A stretch of DNA of 64,000 bases from Aliiroseovarius lamellibrachiae (lineage in GTDB: Bacteria; Pseudomonadota; Alphaproteobacteria; Rhodobacterales; Rhodobacteraceae): positions 186,001 to 250,000 of the forward strand of contig NZ_JAHEVJ010000004.1 of assembly GCF_018599245.1 (NCBI RefSeq), read 5' to 3'. Of this stretch, positions 59,805 through 64,000 are shown piece by piece. The translations under genes and the position numbers were made by a program. The notes beneath the pieces were generated by a model. That model made no database searches. It worked only from the letters and a program-made list of their open reading frames with translations, and had not been told where the DNA came from. How positions within the stretch are numbered: the first letter of the stretch is position 1; every line of letters begins with the position of its first letter.

Positions 59805-60140
59805 ATGGCTATGGATCTCACCCTCCCCCCGAAAGTGACCCCTCGCGCTTTTGAACGGCTCGCCGAAATCGGCGCGGCGGATCAGGGCAAAGCCCTTCGT
59901 GTCGCGGTAGAGGGCGGCGGATGTTCAGGGTTTCAATATGATATTGCTTTGGACGCGCCAAATGACGGCGACCTCGTCTTGGAAGGGGCCGGCGAAAAAG
60001 TGGTGGTTGATGAAATGTCCCTGCCCTTTTTATCAAACGCGGTGATCGATTTTTCCGAAGAACTGATCGGCGCACGATTTGTCATCGAAAACCCCAACGC
60101 CACCGCATCCTGCGGCTGTGGCACATCTTTTTCGATCTAA
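59805..60140 (+). CDS. erpA: Fe-S carrier ErpA / IscA family
   Basis: 111 residues. RLAEIGAADQGKALRVAVEGGGCSGFQYDIAL and NATASCGCGTSFSI provide the three cluster cysteines of A-type carriers. It is a second member besides that at 36233-36628. It is divergent to dgt, a common arrangement in Rhodobacterales. Confidence 0.9.
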   Translation: MAMDLTLPPKVTPRAFERLAEIGAADQGKALRVAVEGGGCSGFQYDIALDAPNDGDLVLEGAGEKVVVDEMSLPFLSNAVIDFSEELIGARFVIENPNATASCGCGTSFSI

Positions 60141-60168
60141 TTCATCAGCTTAGGGCACACCAGACGGA

Positions 60169-60585
60169 TCAAGCGGCGCGATCTTGCGCCCCCAAAATCA
60201 TTTCGGTGGCCACATAGGCCATCAAGGCACGCCAGGCGTGCTCAAATTCGGGACGCCAGTCCCCCCCTAACAGATCCGACAGAACCGTCACGATGGCCTC
60301 CGCGACCACAGGGTAGTGATGATCTTTCACACCACGCGCGGCATGTGCCCCACCTAAACTGCGAAGTTTTGGCCCCAGCACCTTGGGATCATCCAGCAAC
60401 CCGACCGCCATACGCAACATGATGGATTGGCGCACGGCAAAATCCTCGATCGAATCGTCGAACAGCAGGCGAATTTCGGGCGCACGCACAAAGACCTCCG
60501 CATATAAGGCGTCGACAAATCGCTCATCCTGCCCTGCCAGCAAATCAAGACTGTCCTGGCAAACATATGCATCATTGGGATCCAT
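60169..60585 (-). CDS. Globin family protein
   Basis: 138 residues. DSLDLLAGQDERFVDALYAEVFVRAPEIRLLFDDSIEDFAVRQSIMLRMAVGLLDD and GVKDHHYPVVAEAIVTVLSDLLGGDW have the globin helix pattern with the proximal His in KDHHYPVV. It could bind haem and sense or bind NO or oxygen. No reductase domain is attached, so it is a single-domain globin. Confidence 0.75.
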   Translation of the reverse strand: MDPNDAYVCQDSLDLLAGQDERFVDALYAEVFVRAPEIRLLFDDSIEDFAVRQSIMLRMAVGLLDDPKVLGPKLRSLGGAHAARGVKDHHYPVVAEAIVTVLSDLLGGDWRPEFEHAWRALMAYVATEMILGAQDRAA

Positions 60586-60673
60586 GGGCTTTCCTTTCGT
60601 AACAAAGTTGCCATAAATGCCTTAAGAATTTCTGAGCTTTCACCTCTCCAAAAGAACAGCTACCCCGCTTGAT

Positions 60674-61843
60674 ATGACATGCAACACACTCATCATAGGC
60701 GCCGGAGCGGCAGGGCTGTTTTGCGCAGCGCACAGTGGCAAAGACACGCTGCTGATTGATCACGCGAAACGCGCGGGCGAAAAGATCCGTATCTCTGGTG
60801 GCGGGCGATGCAACTTTACCAATATGCACACTGAACCCGGTAATTTCATCAGCCAGAACAAGCACTTTCACAAATCCGCCCTTGCGCGCTACAGTCAGTG
60901 GGACTTTATCGACCGGATGGATCGCGCGGGCATCGCGTGGCATGAAAAAACCCTGGGGCAGCTCTTTTGCGATGAAAAAGCCACTCAGATTGTTGATATG
61001 TTGGTGCGGGACGCCATCGCCGCGGGGACCAAAATCAATCTGGGATGTGGTGTGACTTCCGTGCGCAAAACGTCCGATGGGTTTCAGGTCATCACCGATC
61101 AAGGCACGTTTGACACGCGCAACCTGGTGCTTGCCACCGGCGGCAAATCCATCCCCAAAATGGGGGCGACCGGATTTGCCTATGAAATTGCCCGCCAGTT
61201 TGGCCATGACATCACAGAGGTTCGCCCCGCCCTGGTGCCCTTCACCTTTACCGATGGGCGGTTTGCCCCTCTCGCTGGCCTTGCCCTGCCGGTCCGGGCT
61301 TTTAACGCCCGCGCCAGCTTTAACGAGGCGATGCTGTTCACCCATCGCGGGTTGTCGGGGCCCGCCATCCTGCAAATATCTTCTTACTGGCGCGATGGCG
61401 AGGCGGTGACCATCGACCTGACCGGCGGGCGTGATCTTTTCACCGCCCTACGGGATCAGCGCCAAAGCGAGGGGCGCCGCCAGCTCACCACAGAACTCGG
61501 GCGTCTTTTACCCAGCAAACTGGTGGATTTTTTAACGCCCGAACTGGCGCTAACAGGCAACCTCGCTGACCAATCAGATCAGCGCCTGATCGAGATTTGT
61601 GATCAGTTGAAAAACTGGACGGTGACCCCGTCCGGATCCGAAGGATATCGCACGGCCGAGGTCACATTGGGCGGGATTTCCACCGATGGGGTCGACAGTA
61701 AAACCATGATGTCAAAAACCACACCGGGGCTTTATTTCATCGGCGAATGTCTGGATGTGACCGGTTGGCTGGGTGGGTTTAATTTTCAATGGGCTTGGTC
61801 GTCTGGCTATGTGGCGGGCACCGACATCGCCTCCAGATTCTGA
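60674..61843 (+). CDS. BaiN / HI0933-like flavoprotein
   Basis: 389 residues. The FAD-binding motif TLIIGAGAAGLFCAAHSG (residues 5-22), KRAGEKIRISGGGRCNFTN and the C-terminal LYFIGECLDVTGWLGGFNFQWAWSSGYVAG are diagnostic of the HI0933/BaiN family. Substrate unknown. The gene is followed by xth. Confidence 0.9.
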   Translation: MTCNTLIIGAGAAGLFCAAHSGKDTLLIDHAKRAGEKIRISGGGRCNFTNMHTEPGNFISQNKHFHKSALARYSQWDFIDRMDRAGIAWHEKTLGQLFCDEKATQIVDMLVRDAIAAGTKINLGCGVTSVRKTSDGFQVITDQGTFDTRNLVLATGGKSIPKMGATGFAYEIARQFGHDITEVRPALVPFTFTDGRFAPLAGLALPVRAFNARASFNEAMLFTHRGLSGPAILQISSYWRDGEAVTIDLTGGRDLFTALRDQRQSEGRRQLTTELGRLLPSKLVDFLTPELALTGNLADQSDQRLIEICDQLKNWTVTPSGSEGYRTAEVTLGGISTDGVDSKTMMSKTTPGLYFIGECLDVTGWLGGFNFQWAWSSGYVAGTDIASRF

Positions 61844-61960
61844 ACAGCACTGCTTGGCGCATTCCCGCCTTTTGCAGATCGAACCCAACGGACGCAAGGA
61901 TGACACCTTGTGTCCACCGTCATTTCCCCCCACATTATGCGCAATCAAATGGAGGGCTTC

Positions 61961-62767
61961 ATGAAAATCGCCAGCTACAATATCGCCGGGATCAAAGCCC
62001 GCATGCCCGCCTTGACCGCTTGGCTGGAAGACACCCAACCTGACGTGGTGATCTTGCAAGAAGTGAAATCCGTGGATGAGAACTTCCCCCGAGAACACTT
62101 TGAAAACATGGGATATAACATCGCGGCCCATGGGCAGAAAAGTTTTAACGGCGTGGCGATCCTGTCTAAATTCCCGCTCGAAGATGTGATGTGTGGCCTG
62201 CCGGGGGATGAGACCGATGAACAAGCGCGTTACATTGAGGCCACCATTGTCAATGAACAGGCCATTCGTATTTGCGGGCTGTATCTGCCCAACGGAAATC
62301 CCGTTGACTTTGACGCAGACGGCGCGCCGATCCATGAGGGGAAATACGGCTATAAACTCGGCTGGATGGCCCGGTTATATGCGCGCGCGCAGGTGTTGAT
62401 GGCCAAAGAGGAACCGTTCCTCATGGCGGGCGATTACAACATCATCCCCCAACCAGAAGACGCGGCCCGCCCTGAGGCTTGGACCAAAGATGCATTGTTC
62501 CTACCCGACAGCCGAAATGCCTTTCGCAAGCTGGTTAATCTTGGCCTGACCGAAGCCTTCCGCGCACGCAACCCAGCCCCCGAACAATACACGTTCTGGG
62601 ATTTTCAACGCGGCGCGTGGCAACGCAATGACGGCATCCGCATTGACCACTTCTTGCTGTCGCCAGAATGCGCAGATTTGTTGACGGATTGCCAGATCGA
62701 CAAAGAGATCCGAGGCCGTGAAAAACCCTCTGATCATGTGCCGATCTGGGTTCAGATTGCAGCGTAA
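61961..62767 (+). CDS. xth: Exodeoxyribonuclease III
   Basis: 268 residues. KIASYNIAGIKARMPALTAWLEDTQPDVVILQEVKSVDENFP (catalytic Glu in LQEVK), MAGDYNIIPQPEDA and the end RIDHFLLSPECADLL...REKPSDHVPIWVQI show the EEP nuclease. It repairs abasic sites. GGAGG (61952-61956) before ATG 61961 sets the start. Confidence 0.95.
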   Translation: MKIASYNIAGIKARMPALTAWLEDTQPDVVILQEVKSVDENFPREHFENMGYNIAAHGQKSFNGVAILSKFPLEDVMCGLPGDETDEQARYIEATIVNEQAIRICGLYLPNGNPVDFDADGAPIHEGKYGYKLGWMARLYARAQVLMAKEEPFLMAGDYNIIPQPEDAARPEAWTKDALFLPDSRNAFRKLVNLGLTEAFRARNPAPEQYTFWDFQRGAWQRNDGIRIDHFLLSPECADLLTDCQIDKEIRGREKPSDHVPIWVQIAA

Positions 62768-62789
62768 CATCCCCCGATAAGGATCTAAT

Positions 62790-63728
62790 ATGGCTAGAAA
62801 AATCATCATTGACACGGACCCCGGACAAGATGATGCCGTGGCGATCCTTTTGGCGTTGTCCAGCCCAGAGGCGCTTGAGGTTTTGGGTATTACCGCGGTT
62901 GCTGGAAACGTGCCTCTGGCCCTGACATTGAAAAACGCACGGATCATCTGCGAATTGGCGGGAAAGCCGGACACCAAGGTTTTTTCCGGTTGTGATTGCC
63001 CGATGGCGCGCAGCCTTGTCACCGCCGAATACGTGCATGGTAAAACCGGATTGGACGGGCCAGTCCTACCTGATCCCGTGATGCCCGTGCAGGATCAACA
63101 CGCCGTTGATTTCATTATTGAAACCCTACGAACTGAGCCTTCGGGAACGGTCACGCTGTGCCCGCTTGGGCCGCTGACCAACATTGCAACCGCTTTTGAT
63201 CGTGCCCCAGATATCGCCGAACGCGTGCAAGAAATTGTGCTGATGGGGGGGGCTTATTTTGAAGTTGGCAATGTCACCCCCACGGCGGAATTCAACATCT
63301 ACGTTGACCCGCAAGCCGCTGATATTGTGTTTAAATCAGGCGCGCCCATTGCTGTGATGCCCCTCGATGTCACCCACAAAGCACTGGTCACCAAACCCCG
63401 CAACGATGCCTTTCGTGCGCTTCCCGGTCCGGTTGGACATGCGGTTGCCGAAATGACCGATTTCTTTGAACGGTTTGATCGAGAAAAATATGGCTCAGAA
63501 GGCGCGCCGCTACACGACCCCACCGTGATCGCCTATTTGTTGCAGCCAGAGCTTTTCAAGGGCCGCCACATCAATGTCGAGATCGAAACCACGTCCGAGC
63601 TGACCATGGGCATGACCGTGGCCGATTGGTGGGGCGTCACAGATCGCACGCCCAACGCAACCTTTATGCGCGACCTCGATGCGGACGGTTTTTTCACCCT
63701 TTTGACAGATCGGATCGCCAGATTATGA
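62790..63728 (+). CDS. Inosine-uridine preferring nucleoside hydrolase
   Basis: 312 residues. KIIIDTDPGQDDAVAILLALSSPEALEVLGITAVAGNVPLALTLKNARIICELAG contains the Asp cluster that binds calcium; EGAPLHDPTVIAYLL holds the catalytic-region His. It frees the base from purine or pyrimidine nucleosides. Stop overlaps the next start (ATGA). Confidence 0.94.
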   Translation: MARKIIIDTDPGQDDAVAILLALSSPEALEVLGITAVAGNVPLALTLKNARIICELAGKPDTKVFSGCDCPMARSLVTAEYVHGKTGLDGPVLPDPVMPVQDQHAVDFIIETLRTEPSGTVTLCPLGPLTNIATAFDRAPDIAERVQEIVLMGGAYFEVGNVTPTAEFNIYVDPQAADIVFKSGAPIAVMPLDVTHKALVTKPRNDAFRALPGPVGHAVAEMTDFFERFDREKYGSEGAPLHDPTVIAYLLQPELFKGRHINVEIETTSELTMGMTVADWWGVTDRTPNATFMRDLDADGFFTLLTDRIARL

Positions 63729-64000
63729 GCGCCCTACGACTTGCCACATCCGATGACCTAGAGCGGTTGATGACGCTGGTTGGCAGCCTGCATGACACCC
63801 AAGGCATCACCCAGGATGAAGACACCAGACGCGGGGCGCTTATCCCGCTTCTTGAGGGCTCACCTCATGGGGCGATTTGGATGATTGGGCCGCGCTCTGC
63901 CCCGGTTGGCTATATCGCCATCAGCTTTGGCTGGTCGATCGAATTTGGCGGGTTGGAAGCCGCGGTGGATGAGTTTTTTGTCCGTGAACGTGTGCGCCGG
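63725..64000 (+). CDS. GNAT N-acetyltransferase (partial, N-terminal)
   Basis: The first ~92 residues: SALRLATSDDLERLMTLVGSLHDTQGI...WMIGPRSAPVGYIAISFGWSIEFGGLEAAVDEFFVRERVRR follows the GNAT pattern up to the cofactor loop (V.E.FVRERVRR). The gene runs off the window. ATGA overlap with the nucleoside hydrolase suggests one operon. Substrate unknown. Confidence 0.75.
   Translation, partial: MSALRLATSDDLERLMTLVGSLHDTQGITQDEDTRRGALIPLLEGSPHGAIWMIGPRSAPVGYIAISFGWSIEFGGLEAAVDEFFVRERVRR

Overview
The window comes from an alphaproteobacterium of the order Rhodobacterales, probably a marine roseobacter. This rests on the host gene families and their order: yceD-rpmF-plsX-fabH-ihfA-MerR, Lon next to a lysine-rich HU-like protein, OlsB-type acyltransferase, MttB-superfamily methyltransferase, and SPOR protein-nagZ-scpA-scpB. 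No ribosomal RNA is present, so the genus cannot be named.

Positions 1 to about 27,830 are the right-hand part of a Mu-type transposable prophage, transcribed left to right. It opens inside a MuB-like transposition ATPase; the repressor and transposase would lie upstream. An early operon follows: small regulators, a NrdR-like zinc ribbon, DUF3164, an HNH endonuclease, GemA and a Mor-like activator. The late part starts with lysis (GH108 muramidase, three-TM holin). Next come a Mu-type packaging and head block (gp27, gp28, gp29, MuF with a C-terminal nuclease-like domain, protease/scaffold, gpT, HI1506-like, gp36, gpG, gp37). It continues with a P2-type contractile tail in P2-like order (V, W, J, I, fibre, assembly protein, FI, FII, E/E', T, U, X, D) and a phospholipase A2-like protein. 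So the phage is a Mu head joined to a P2 tail. Embedded in it are an initiator-like tRNA-Met, a run of stem-loops between two head genes, a candidate -1 frameshift site in gpE, and a near-identical 20-bp motif ahead of two late gene blocks.

At the right end, 26,092-27,668, is an AT-rich pair of overlapping genes: an unrecognised 333-residue protein and a 192-residue membrane protein. Their base composition, position and coupling fit an accessory cargo module such as immunity or superinfection exclusion. This is the best candidate for an undescribed system in the window. The prophage end lies between 27,669 and 27,832, next to the stop codon of a small host membrane protein gene.

The host part (27,833-64,000) is mostly housekeeping. 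It holds paired tRNA-Asp and tRNA-Val genes, a histidine phosphatase, HU-like protein, Lon with a heat-shock-type promoter, and tgt. Two Fe-S assembly genes (SufT-like and IscA-like) flank a SatD/DUF3307 pair. Further along are tpiA, a PLP decarboxylase, a TrhA/hemolysin III protein, the MttB homologue, Uup, OlsB, msrB and bamE. The fatty acid/ribosomal cluster yceD-rpmF-plsX-fabH leads into ihfA and a MerR protein with an Asp-Ala repeat. tRNA-Pro, dcd, scpB-scpA-nagZ-SPOR, argS, dgt, an ErpA-type protein, a globin, a BaiN-type flavoprotein, xth, a nucleoside hydrolase and a partial GNAT gene complete the window.
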